A DNA stretch of 64,000 nucleotides from an uncultured Eubacteriales bacterium (GTDB lineage: Bacteria > Bacillota > Clostridia > Christensenellales > Borkfalkiaceae): NCBI GenBank assembly GCA_905209085.1, contig CAJLRM010000005.1, positions 62,001-126,000 on the forward strand, given 5' to 3'. The stretch's first letter is position 1; every line of letters begins with the position of its first letter. The translations under genes and the position numbers were made by a program. Below the pieces are notes generated by a model, which did no database searches, was not told the DNA's origin, and saw only the letters and a program-made list of their open reading frames with translations. Shown here one piece after another: positions 1 to 7,732 of the stretch.

Positions 1-180
1 CCAGAGCTTTCTGAAATCTCTCTTTCTTCTTCTTCTGCCCACATAGGCATAGTTCAAAGACTTCATAACGGCTTGTCTTGCGATACGGTAAGACTTGCTC
101 TTGTTGCCGAAATAGCCCTTGGAGAGCTTAAAAATCTTTCTGCGCTTTTTCAGCGCGTTTACACTTCTTTTAATACGCAT
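1..180 (-). CDS. rplT: 50S ribosomal protein L20 (C-terminus beyond the window edge)
   Basis: The first 60 codons of L20 are present; the rest lies beyond position 1. The start MRIKRSVNALKKRRKIFKLS and the following GYFGNKSKSYRIARQAVMKS segment are characteristic of this very basic protein, which binds 23S rRNA early in 50S assembly. It is the last gene of the infC-rpmI-rplT operon, 20 bases after rpmI. In Firmicutes L20 is also the repressor that acts on the leader of this operon, which fits the attenuator-like hairpin found upstream of infC here. Confidence 0.97.
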   Translation of the reverse strand, partial: MRIKRSVNALKKRRKIFKLSKGYFGNKSKSYRIARQAVMKSLNYAYVGRRRRKRDFRKLW

Positions 181-200
181 AACTGAGTTCTCCTTATTTC

Positions 201-401
201 TTAATCCTTATAGGGAATCATACTTTTGACGGTATTTTCCTGAGTCGAAGAAACGAGGGTGCTCTGGCGCAGATTTCTTCTTCTTTTGCTGCTCTTTGTT
301 TCCGCTTTATGGTTCTTGCCGCCGTGAGGTCTGTTGACCTTGCCGCTGCCCGTAAGCCAAAAACGCTTTTTTGTTCCGCTGTGGGATTTCTGTTTAGGCA
401 T
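201..401 (-). CDS. rpmI: 50S ribosomal protein L35
   Basis: A 66-residue basic protein starting MPKQKSHSGTKKRFWLTGSG, the usual L35 signature (MPKxKTHxxxxKRFKxTGxGK). Length matches the family (about 65 residues). A GGAGG ribosome site lies 8 bases before the ATG. It sits between infC and rplT, the standard order in Bacteria. It is a structural protein of the large ribosomal subunit. Confidence 0.98.
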   Translation of the reverse strand: MPKQKSHSGTKKRFWLTGSGKVNRPHGGKNHKAETKSSKRRRNLRQSTLVSSTQENTVKSMIPYKD

Positions 402-487
402 ATATTTATCCTCCGAATATTTTTTCCTGCTTTATCTGCTCCGCCTTCCCTGCCTTAGCGCAAGGCGCGCGGAAACATTCTTTGTGA

Positions 488-997
488 TTATTTGGCGGGC
501 GAAAGGATCATGATGATGTTTCTGCCTTCCGTGGCGGGGTTTTTGTCCATCGTCGCCTTGCCGCCGAGCACACTGAAAAAGCGGTGCATCACGTCCACGC
601 CCATGGACGAATGCGCCATCTGCCTGCCGCGCATTTTAATGGAAACCTTCACCTTATTGCCCTCTTCGAGAAATTCCAGCGCTTTCTTCGCTTTGACGTT
701 CAGATCCCCTATGTCGATGGTCATGGAAAGATAGATCTCCTTGATCTCCATCACCTTCTGATTTTTGCGGTTTTCCTTTTCGCGCTTCGCCTGTTCGAAT
801 TTGAACTTTCCGTAGTTCATGATCTTGCAGACGGGCGGCACCGCGTTGGGTGAAATTTTCACCAAATCCAAATTTTCTTCTTCCGCAAGGCGCAGAGCCT
901 CCGAAGAGCTCATCACGCCGAGCATATCGCCGTTGGAAGCGATCACTCTGATTTCCCTGTCACGGATATCTCCGTTCAACTGATGTTGTTCTTTAAT
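488..997 (-). CDS. infC: Translation initiation factor IF-3, ATT start codon
   Basis: A 169-residue IF-3, which binds the 30S subunit, checks the start codon and prevents premature subunit joining. The N-terminal domain (NGDIRDREIRVI...LDLVKISPNAVPPVCKIMNYGKFKFE) and C-terminal domain (KEIYLSMTIDIGDLNVKAKKALEFLEEGNKVKVSIKMRGRQMAH) are complete. The reading frame stays open to an ATG at 1042, but the hairpin at 1028-1050 and an SD (GAGGTG) 7 bases before an ATT at 997 point to ATT as the real start, giving IKEQHQLN. infC uses ATT in many bacteria, letting IF-3 control its own translation. The 46 bases back to 1042 belong to the leader. Confidence 0.95.
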   Translation of the reverse strand: MKEQHQLNGDIRDREIRVIASNGDMLGVMSSSEALRLAEEENLDLVKISPNAVPPVCKIMNYGKFKFEQAKREKENRKNQKVMEIKEIYLSMTIDIGDLNVKAKKALEFLEEGNKVKVSIKMRGRQMAHSSMGVDVMHRFFSVLGGKATMDKNPATEGRNIIMILSPAK

Positions 998-1027
998 GGT
1001 AGTACACCTCACGCCAAATATAATAAA

Positions 1028-1050
1028 GGTCGCTTGAAACACAAGCGACC
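1028..1050 (-). promoter_or_regulatory. Attenuator-like hairpin in the infC leader (candidate L20 leader)
   Basis: A perfect 9-base-pair stem (1028-1036 with 1042-1050, loop of 5) is followed on the minus strand by the U-rich run TTTATTATATTT, so it resembles an intrinsic terminator. It lies between the operon promoter and the infC ribosome site, about 110 bases into the transcript. In Bacillus the infC-rpmI-rplT leader is terminated when L20 is in excess. The position fits that known mechanism; the L20-binding fold itself was not verified. Confidence 0.65.
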
Positions 1051-1160
1051 CGCAATAATCTTTGCAACCGTTTAAACCGACGTCTAAACCATCCGAAAAT
1101 TATCGAGCCGCGCCGATGAATACCGCGCGGCGAGAAGGTTCGCTTCTGCTTAGCTATCTT

Positions 1161-1189
1161 ATAATACTATAACCATAATTTTTTGTCAA
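1161..1189 (-). promoter_or_regulatory. Sigma-A promoter of infC-rpmI-rplT
   Basis: On the minus strand, -35 TTGACA (1184-1189) and -10 TATTAT (1161-1166) are separated by 17 bases. The predicted start near 1154 gives a leader of about 155 bases before infC. The rest of the 998-1233 gap holds only this leader and the end of the upstream gene's untranslated region. Confidence 0.85.
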
Positions 1190-1233
1190 GCGGATTCGAC
1201 CGATAATTTTCTTAAATTTAACAATTTTTTTAA

Positions 1234-2091
1234 TCAATCCGATTCCAGACGATTTTTCAGGCTTGCCGCGACCTCTGCCATAAAACGCGCCGCCTGCGGA
1301 TAGAGTTCCAAGGGATATCTGACCATAAAGCTGCTCGATTCCAGCGTCACGTCCCCCCGATAGCCTATCTTTTTCAAGGCTTCGAGAATGGGAGCGAATT
1401 CGACGGCGCGGCTGTACGGCAGTTCGTGATTGTCGTTCAAACGATCGTTATCGTGAATATGAAGAGCCTGCAAATTGTCTTTCAGCGTTTCGATCATTTC
1501 GACGGCGCTCGTTTGCAGTCCCTTCATTTCCGCGTGTCCGATGTCGAGGCAGGCGACGAATACGTCTTTGTCGAGAAGCGAGAGATGCGCGAGAAAATCG
1601 CCGTGAGAGGAACAAGCCGCAGGCGAAGCGTGCCCTGCCTGTCTGTCCCAATTCCACATATTCTCCAAGCCGATCTTTACCCTTGCCTTGCGGGCATACG
1701 GCTCGAAACGGCGATAGAGCGCGGCGTTTTCCTCCGCGGTATAATCGTTGCAGGGATGTACCACGCAAATTTTCGCGCCCAAAATGCCGCTGACTTCTAT
1801 CGCGCGGACGATCTGCGGAAAAATCCATTCGTTATACGCGTCGTCCCCCTTGACGGCTGTGGGAAAAGGAGCGTGCGTCTGATTACAGTCGAGTCCGATT
1901 CCGTCTGCGTATTCCCTCAATTCTTTCGCGCGCAGCGCGTAGTCTTCGCTGTCTATCAGGCGATCTTTCAGCTCGCCCTTAAACATGGAAAAGTCGTAAG
2001 CCGTAAAGCCGCTGTCTTTAAGAAGACGCAGAATTTTTCGGTTGTCCTCCGAATAGAGCCTGAAAGAACCCGTTTCCGTGGAAATTTTCAT
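1234..2091 (-). CDS. Sugar phosphate isomerase/epimerase family protein (xylose isomerase-like TIM barrel)
   Basis: A 285-residue AP-endonuclease-2/xylose isomerase-like barrel. Supporting segments are an early SGFTAYDFSMFKGE strand-helix unit, NQTHAPFP, the metal-type CVVHPCNDY, GLENMW, CLDIGHAEMKG, ALHIHDND and VTLESS near the end, which carry the His/Glu/Asp metal ligands of this fold. It follows thrS by 18 bases with a good GGGAGG site, so it is probably cotranscribed under the thrS T-box. The substrate cannot be told from sequence; relatives act on inositols, rare sugars or hydroxypyruvate. No signal peptide, so cytoplasmic. Confidence 0.85.
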   Translation of the reverse strand: MKISTETGSFRLYSEDNRKILRLLKDSGFTAYDFSMFKGELKDRLIDSEDYALRAKELREYADGIGLDCNQTHAPFPTAVKGDDAYNEWIFPQIVRAIEVSGILGAKICVVHPCNDYTAEENAALYRRFEPYARKARVKIGLENMWNWDRQAGHASPAACSSHGDFLAHLSLLDKDVFVACLDIGHAEMKGLQTSAVEMIETLKDNLQALHIHDNDRLNDNHELPYSRAVEFAPILEALKKIGYRGDVTLESSSFMVRYPLELYPQAARFMAEVAASLKNRLESD

Positions 2092-2109
2092 CGTTTTCCT
2101 CCCTGCGCT

Positions 2110-4017
2110 TTAAAACGCCGTTTTCTCCTCGATCTCTTTTTTGACCTGCGCGATAAATTCCCCGACGGGAACGGCGCCCGTATCCCCTTTATCTCTGCGC
2201 CTGACCGCGACGAGCTTTTCCTGTGCTTCCTTCTCGCCTAAAACGAGCATATAGGGCACTTTTTCCATCTGCGCTTCGCGGATCTTATAGCCGATTTTTT
2301 CGTTTCTCGAATCCAGTTCCGCGCGGATTCCCTGTGCCTTCATCTGCGCGCAGAGTTCCTCCGCATACGCCTGCTGCTTCTCCGTGATGGGCAGAAGCTT
2401 TACCTGTACGGGCGAAAGCCAGACGGGGAACTTGCCCGCGTAATGCTCGATGAGGATGCCGATAAAACGCTCGATAGAGCCGAAGATGACGCGGTGGACC
2501 ATGATGGGACGATGTTTCATTCCGTCCTCGCCCACGTACTCCATTTCAAAGCGCTGAGGAAGCTGAAAGTCCAGCTGAATGGTGCCGCACTGCCAGGTGC
2601 GTCCGATGGAATCTTCCAGATGGAAATCGATCTTGGGGCCGTAAAACGCGCCGTCCCCTTCGTTGACCGTATAATCGATATGCAGTTCGTCCAACGCGAG
2701 GCGGAGCGCGTCCGTGGCGTTGTTCCAATCCTCGTCGCTGCCCATGCTGTTGGCGGGGCGCGTGGAAAGTTCCACGTGATATTTAAAGCCGAAAAGGGTG
2801 TATACTTCGTTGATCATGCGCACGACGCCCTTGATTTCGTCCGTAATCTGTTCGGGCGTCATGAAAATATGCGCGTCGTCCTGCGTGAAGCAGCGAACGC
2901 GGAACAGTCCGTGAAGCTGTCCCGATTTTTCATGGCGGTGCACGAGTCCCAGCTCGCCCATGCGGATGGGCAGATCCTTATAGCTGTGCGGCTCCGTCTT
3001 GTATACGAGAATCCCGCCCGGGCAGTTCATGGGTTTGATGGCAAAGTCCTCGCCGTCGATCTTCGTCGTATACATATTTTCTTTATAGTGATCCCAATGC
3101 CCCGAGGTTTCCCAAAGGGCGCGGCTGAGCATGATGGGCGTGGCGACTTCCACATACCCTTCTCTGTCGTGGATCTGCCGCCAATACTCGACGAGCGCGT
3201 TTTTGAGCACCATGCCGTGCGGCAGGAAGAACGGGAAGCCCTTGCCTTCGTTGAGAATGGTGAAGAGTTTGAGTTCCTTGCCGAGTTTGGTATGGTCGCG
3301 CTTTTTCGCCTCTTCGAGCATGGTGAAATACGCCTCCATTTCGTCCTTTTTGGCGAACGCGGTGCCGTAAATGCGGGTGAGCATCTTATTGTGTTCGTCC
3401 CCTCTCCAATAGGCGCCCGCGATGCTGATGAGCTTAAACGCCTTGATTTTGCCCGTGGAGGGCAGGTGCGGTCCGCGGCAGAGGTCGGTGAAGTTACCCT
3501 GTTTATAAAAGGAGATCGTTTCTCCTTCGGGAAGATCCCTGATAAGTTCCACCTTATACTTCTCGTCGTAGCCCTCCATCAGCTTGATCGCCTCGTTTCT
3601 GGGAAGGGTAAAGCGTTCGATGGGAAGATTGCTCTTGATGATCTTTTGCATCTCCGCCTCGATCTTCGCCAAATCCTCCTTGGTGATAGGCGTCACGAAA
3701 TCGATGTCGTAATAAAACCCGTTTTCGATGACGGGACCGATCGAGAGTTTGCAGGTGGGATAGATGGTTTTAAGCGCCTGTGCCAAAACGTGCGCGCAGG
3801 TATGGCGATAGACGTGCAGCCCCTCCTTGTCTTTGAGCGTGATGATTTCCAGAGTATCCCCCTCTTTGAGTACGCGGGAAAGATCCGCTTCCTCCCCGTT
3901 GACCTTCGCGCAGACCGCATTTCTCGCCAAGCCCTCGGAAATCGCCGCGGCGGCCTGCATACAGGTCGATTCTTCCTGCACCTGCATACTTTCGCCGTTC
4001 TTCAAAATGATATTCAT
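2110..4017 (-). CDS. thrS: Threonyl-tRNA synthetase
   Basis: A full-length 635-residue class II synthetase that charges tRNA-Thr. Domain order: TGS (about 1-61), editing domain with the HxxxH pair at His72/His76 (RHTCAHVLAQ), catalytic core with zinc ligands in MNCPGG, DDAHIF and MVHRVIFGSIERF, motif 2 around VHRHEKSGQLHGLFRVR, and a C-terminal anticodon-binding domain (PVQVKLLPI...SRNEKIGYKIREAQMEKVPYMLVLG). It is preceded by its own promoter and a T-box leader, so it is induced when uncharged tRNA-Thr accumulates. A tRNA-Thr gene lies near 55.1 kb in the same window. Confidence 0.98.
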   Translation of the reverse strand: MNIILKNGESMQVQEESTCMQAAAAISEGLARNAVCAKVNGEEADLSRVLKEGDTLEIITLKDKEGLHVYRHTCAHVLAQALKTIYPTCKLSIGPVIENGFYYDIDFVTPITKEDLAKIEAEMQKIIKSNLPIERFTLPRNEAIKLMEGYDEKYKVELIRDLPEGETISFYKQGNFTDLCRGPHLPSTGKIKAFKLISIAGAYWRGDEHNKMLTRIYGTAFAKKDEMEAYFTMLEEAKKRDHTKLGKELKLFTILNEGKGFPFFLPHGMVLKNALVEYWRQIHDREGYVEVATPIMLSRALWETSGHWDHYKENMYTTKIDGEDFAIKPMNCPGGILVYKTEPHSYKDLPIRMGELGLVHRHEKSGQLHGLFRVRCFTQDDAHIFMTPEQITDEIKGVVRMINEVYTLFGFKYHVELSTRPANSMGSDEDWNNATDALRLALDELHIDYTVNEGDGAFYGPKIDFHLEDSIGRTWQCGTIQLDFQLPQRFEMEYVGEDGMKHRPIMVHRVIFGSIERFIGILIEHYAGKFPVWLSPVQVKLLPITEKQQAYAEELCAQMKAQGIRAELDSRNEKIGYKIREAQMEKVPYMLVLGEKEAQEKLVAVRRRDKGDTGAVPVGEFIAQVKKEIEEKTAF

Positions 4018-4039
4018 AGATAAATCCTCCGTATATCGT

Positions 4040-4286
4040 TATCCGTTTTACGTTTTTTGTATAAAAAAATCCTCAAACTCCGCCGTGATACCAAGAGTTT
4101 AAGGACGCAAATACTTCCGTTTGCGCGGTTCCACCTTAATTGTCAAATACGATTTTGACCGCTTTTCAAATTGATATTGTCATAAAGCGCAAAGCGGTTT
4201 CGCCGTCCGCCCGGATTACCCGCCTCACAGCCGAGGGCGGACTCTCTGAAAATCCCAAAAGCGACGCTACTTGTCTTTACAGTGTA
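4040..4286 (-). promoter_or_regulatory. T-box riboswitch (threonine)
   Basis: The minus strand between the promoter and thrS contains AAGGTGGAACCGCG (4124-4137), the conserved T-box core that pairs with the tRNA acceptor end, followed by a terminator. Upstream there is an AGAGAGT segment and paired GC-rich arms (around 4205-4245) consistent with stem I. A GAAACC stretch near 4196-4201 could hold an ACC threonine specifier; that assignment is my inference from the downstream gene, not a folded model. Confidence 0.88.
4062..4104 (-). terminator. T-box terminator upstream of thrS
   Basis: A 10-base-pair stem (4095-4104 with 4071-4080, one G-U pair) is followed on the minus strand by a run of seven T (4063-4069). 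The 5' arm lies just downstream of the T-box sequence, as expected when an antiterminator and a terminator compete. Confidence 0.85.
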
Positions 4287-4287
4287 T

Positions 4288-4316
4288 ATTTTAACCGTTT
4301 AAAGATCGTTTGTCAA
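4288..4316 (-). promoter_or_regulatory. Sigma-A promoter of thrS
   Basis: Minus strand -35 TTGACA (4311-4316) and -10 TAAAAT (4288-4293), 17-base spacer. Transcription should begin near 4281, giving a leader of about 260 bases, typical of T-box genes. The promoter lies immediately after the ytxC stop codon (4323). Confidence 0.85.
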
Positions 4317-4322
4317 CCGTTT

Positions 4323-5021
4323 TCAGCAGAAAACGACCTTTTCCTTATAATATTTTTTCAAAAATTCTTTGGTCTGCGCGTCGGGGGCGCCGAAGCAATA
4401 GATATTGTCCGCGCCGCTCAAAAGAATTTCCCTCACGGGCGTGGCTTTGCCGATCAGCGCGCTCTTGTTGAGTACGCGATAATCCTCGTCGTAGAGCCTG
4501 CCGTCCTTCAAGAACACTTTTCCGCTGCTTTCCCCGATGAGAAAATCGAGAAAACTTTCGAGGGAAGAGGAGGCGAATTCCGCGGGAATGTACTCCGCGA
4601 TTCCCCGCCAGCGCATTCTCAGATCCCCTAAGCGAAAATTAAAGACTCCGTCGATGCAGTATTCTTCGAAGCCCCTGATCTGTTTTCTGATGTACTCTCT
4701 GTCCTCGATAAAATCCGCCGCGACGAGAGCGGTGAGAAGAATATCCCGCTCGGCAGCGTTTAAAAGCGGCAGAAAAAGATTTCTGTCGAAATATTGGTAT
4801 TTATAGCCCACGGCGATGACGTCCGCGATGTTTTCTTCGGTATATTTACGGATATAGGGACAATATTTTTTTTCCGAAAGGAATACGAGCGTCGTTCTGT
4901 CGCCGTCGTTTTCCAGTCCGCAATCGGTGGGAAGAAAAGAAAATTTATCCGTTACTTTGCCATAGAGATACGACATATACGGGCTGGAAGAGCCGCTTTG
5001 AGTGACCGTTATTTTATCCAC
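4323..5021 (-). CDS. YtxC-like sporulation protein
   Basis: A 232-residue protein. The segment from about residue 110, FEEYCIDGVFNFRLGDLRMRWRGIAEY...FLDFLIG, resembles the YtxC family (IDGFINFRLKDY...VDKAVEEF...EYNEFIKLLRYFV), although shorter than the usual 280 residues. Location supports this: ytxC sits directly upstream of thrS in Bacillus and many Clostridia. The start is a GTG at 5021 with no visible ribosome site, so the true start is uncertain; the next in-frame Met is about residue 16. A CATACAAT -10-like element lies just upstream, suggesting mother-cell sigma-E expression. Molecular function is unknown. Confidence 0.7.
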   Translation of the reverse strand: MDKITVTQSGSSSPYMSYLYGKVTDKFSFLPTDCGLENDGDRTTLVFLSEKKYCPYIRKYTEENIADVIAVGYKYQYFDRNLFLPLLNAAERDILLTALVAADFIEDREYIRKQIRGFEEYCIDGVFNFRLGDLRMRWRGIAEYIPAEFASSSLESFLDFLIGESSGKVFLKDGRLYDEDYRVLNKSALIGKATPVREILLSGADNIYCFGAPDAQTKEFLKKYYKEKVVFC

Positions 5022-5106
5022 AACATTATTGTATGCCGCAAAAGCGGAATTATTTATACCCCGGGCAAAATTTCCGCCCTTCGATTTTTACAATCCGTTT
5101 ATTTGC

Positions 5107-5135
5107 TTGACTTACCCCCCGAAAAAGGCTATAAT
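5107..5135 (+). promoter_or_regulatory. Sigma-A promoter of leuS
   Basis: Plus strand -35 TTGACT (5107-5112), 17-base spacer, -10 TATAAT (5130-5135). The predicted start near 5142 leaves a leader of about 60 bases without an evident regulatory structure, so leuS does not seem to have a T-box. Confidence 0.88.
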
Positions 5136-5204
5136 AGAAAAACGATTACAAGTATTTTTTCAGGCGGCGGAAAGACGCGCCGCGTTTTTCGGAGGTTAAA
5201 ACGG

Positions 5205-7643
5205 ATGATGGACATGAAATCGGTGGAAAGCAAATGGCAGGCGAAATGGGAAAAGTCAAAACAAAACAATTTCAACAAAAAGAACATCGATAAAAAATGG
5301 TATGTCCTCGAAATGTTCTCCTATCCGTCCGGAGCGAAGCTCCACGTCGGACATTGGTATAATTACGGCCCTACGGACTCTTACGCGCGTTTCAAAAAGA
5401 TGCAGGGCTTCGAAGTGTTCCAGCCGATGGGCTTCGACGCCTTCGGACTGCCCGCGGAAAACTACGCCATCAAGACGGGCATCCATCCCAAGGACTCCAC
5501 GGAAAAAAATATAGAAACCATGGAAGGACAGCTCAAAAAAATGGGCGCCATGTTCGACTGGTCCGCGGAGGTCAAAACCTGCGAAGAAGAGTATTACAAA
5601 TGGACGCAATGGCTGTTTTTACAGCTTTATAAAAAGAGATTGGCCTACCGCAAGGAAGCCCTCGTCAACTGGTGCCCCTCCTGCGAAACCGTGCTCGCCA
5701 ACGAGCAGGTCGTGGACGGAGCGTGCGAGCGCTGCGGCGCGGCGGTATCGAGAAAGAGCATGACGCAGTGGTTTTTTAAAATCACCGATTACGCGGAAGA
5801 ACTTTTGGACGGATTGAACGGACTCGACTGGCCCGAAAAGACCAAGCTGATGCAGAAGAACTGGATCGGCAAATCCACGGGCTGCGAAGTGAATTTCGAA
5901 TGCGAAACGGGCGACGTCATCACCGTATTTACCACCCGCCCCGACACCCTTTTCGGAGTCGATTACGTCGTCCTCGCCCCCGAACATCCCCTCGTGGAAA
6001 CGATCAAAGCCGCTCATCCCGAAAAGGCGGCGGAAATAGACTCTTATGTGGAGTACGCCGCCAAAGCAAACGATATAGACAGGCTTTCCACGGCGCGGGA
6101 AAAGACGGGCGTCTTTACGGGCGCGTATGCGGCGCATCCCCTCCTGGACAAGCGGCTCCCCATATACCTTGCGGACTACGTATTGTATTCCTACGGCACG
6201 GGCGCCGTGATGGCGGTGGCCGCGCACGACGAACGCGACTACGCCTTTGCGCAAAAATATCACCTTCCCGTTACGCAGGTGATTCAAAAGAAGGGCGGAG
6301 AAACAGTCCTTCCCTTCTGCGAGGACGGCATTCTCGTCAACAGCGGAGAATTCGACGGGCTTTCGGGCGACGAGGCGAGAAACGCCGTCGCCGTGCATTT
6401 GAACAAGCTCGGGAAAGGGTGTAAAAAGGTCAATTACCGCCTGCGCGACTGGTCGGTGTCCCGCCAGAGATATTGGGGTGCGCCCATTCCCATGATCCAT
6501 TGCGAAAAGTGCGGCGTGGTGCCCGTGCCCGAAAAGGATCTTCCCGTCAGGCTTCCCTACGACGTGGAATTTCGTCCCAACGGAAAATCGCCGCTCGCTT
6601 CTCACGAAAAATTCATGAACTGCACCTGCCCCTCCTGCGGCGGCAAAGCCAAGAGGGACGCGGATACTTTGGATACTTTCGTGTGTTCCAGCTGGTATTA
6701 TCTTCGTTACCCCGACGCGCACAACGAAAAACAGCCCTTCTCTAAGGAGATCGCAGACAAGATGCTGCCCGTGGACGTCTATGTGGGCGGCGCGGAGCAC
6801 GCCTGTATGCACCTCCTCTACGCCCGCTTTATCACCAAAGCGCTGCGCGACATGGGCTATATCGACTTCGACGAGCCGTTCAAAAGGCTCGTTCATCAAG
6901 GCGTCATCCTCGGTCCCGACGGCAACCGTATGTCCAAGTCCAAGGGCAACGTCGTGTCCCCCGACAAGTATATCGAAGAGTACGGTTCGGATATTTTTAG
7001 GCTCTATCTCATGTTCGGATTCAGTTATACGGAAGGCGGTCCCTGGAACGACGACGGCATCAAGTCCATCGCAAAATTTACCGAACGCGTCGAGCGGCTG
7101 GTGAAAAAGACAGCCGAGGCGGAAACGGGCGGGACGGACGGGACGGGAGCTGCGGAAAAAGAGCTTGATTACGCGAAAAACTACGCCGTGAAAAATATCT
7201 CGCGCGATCTGGAAGCATTTTCTTTCAACACCTCCGTCGCCAGGCTCATGGAATACGTCAACGCGCTGCAAAAATACGAAGCCTCGGAAAATAAAAACAT
7301 AAAGTTCTTCAAGGCGTGCGTAGACGACCTCGTGAGGATGCTGGCGCCCTTCGCACCCCATTTTTCCGAGGAACTTTGGGAGATTCTCGGACATAGGGAA
7401 TCCGTGTTTGCGGAGAGCTATCCCGCCGTCGACGAGAAAGCTCTCGTTCGGGACGAAACGGAATACGCCGTGCAACTCAACAGCAAGATCCGCGCGAAAA
7501 TGATGATCGGCAAAGATCTCTCGAACGAGGAGATTCAAGCCGCCGTCTGCGCCAATCCCGAGATTGCCGCACTCGTCGCGGGAAAAGAAGTCAAAAAGTG
7601 CATCGTCGTCCCCGGCCGTCTGGTGAATCTGATCGTCGGCTAA
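5205..7643 (+). CDS. leuS: Leucyl-tRNA synthetase
   Basis: An 812-residue class I synthetase that charges tRNA-Leu. The HIGH motif appears as HVGH (residues 47-50) and KMSKS as RMSKS near residue 575. Zinc-type cysteines occur in NWCPSCETVLANEQV and in HCEKCGVVP...CTCPSCGGKA. The CP1 editing domain carries TTRPDTLFG and GTGAVMAVAAHDERD. The frame is open much further upstream (to 4794), but GGAGG at 5191-5195, 9 bases before ATG 5205, and family length set this start. It is a single-gene transcription unit between its own promoter and a strong terminator. Confidence 0.97.
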   Translation: MMDMKSVESKWQAKWEKSKQNNFNKKNIDKKWYVLEMFSYPSGAKLHVGHWYNYGPTDSYARFKKMQGFEVFQPMGFDAFGLPAENYAIKTGIHPKDSTEKNIETMEGQLKKMGAMFDWSAEVKTCEEEYYKWTQWLFLQLYKKRLAYRKEALVNWCPSCETVLANEQVVDGACERCGAAVSRKSMTQWFFKITDYAEELLDGLNGLDWPEKTKLMQKNWIGKSTGCEVNFECETGDVITVFTTRPDTLFGVDYVVLAPEHPLVETIKAAHPEKAAEIDSYVEYAAKANDIDRLSTAREKTGVFTGAYAAHPLLDKRLPIYLADYVLYSYGTGAVMAVAAHDERDYAFAQKYHLPVTQVIQKKGGETVLPFCEDGILVNSGEFDGLSGDEARNAVAVHLNKLGKGCKKVNYRLRDWSVSRQRYWGAPIPMIHCEKCGVVPVPEKDLPVRLPYDVEFRPNGKSPLASHEKFMNCTCPSCGGKAKRDADTLDTFVCSSWYYLRYPDAHNEKQPFSKEIADKMLPVDVYVGGAEHACMHLLYARFITKALRDMGYIDFDEPFKRLVHQGVILGPDGNRMSKSKGNVVSPDKYIEEYGSDIFRLYLMFGFSYTEGGPWNDDGIKSIAKFTERVERLVKKTAEAETGGTDGTGAAEKELDYAKNYAVKNISRDLEAFSFNTSVARLMEYVNALQKYEASENKNIKFFKACVDDLVRMLAPFAPHFSEELWEILGHRESVFAESYPAVDEKALVRDETEYAVQLNSKIRAKMMIGKDLSNEEIQAAVCANPEIAALVAGKEVKKCIVVPGRLVNLIVG

Positions 7644-7650
7644 AACGGAA

Positions 7651-7688
7651 AACGCCCCGCATTCTTTAAGGATGCGGGGCGTTTTTAT
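7651..7688. terminator. Bidirectional terminator between leuS and trkH
   Basis: A perfect 12-base-pair GC-rich stem (7651-7662 with 7672-7683) with T-runs on both strands. It separates the convergent leuS and trkAH units. Confidence 0.92.
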
Positions 7689-7732
7689 ATTATTTTTGAC
7701 AAAAACCTATCTCCTATGCAAAATTTTAGTCT

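Noticed and set aside
2443..4023. A 526-residue plus-strand open frame opposite thrS
   Set aside because: thrS is unmistakable on the other strand; long antisense frames recur across this window because of codon composition.
4794..5204. N-terminal extension of leuS by 137 codons
   Set aside because: It would run through the promoter and antisense to ytxC; GGAGG and family length place the start at 5205.
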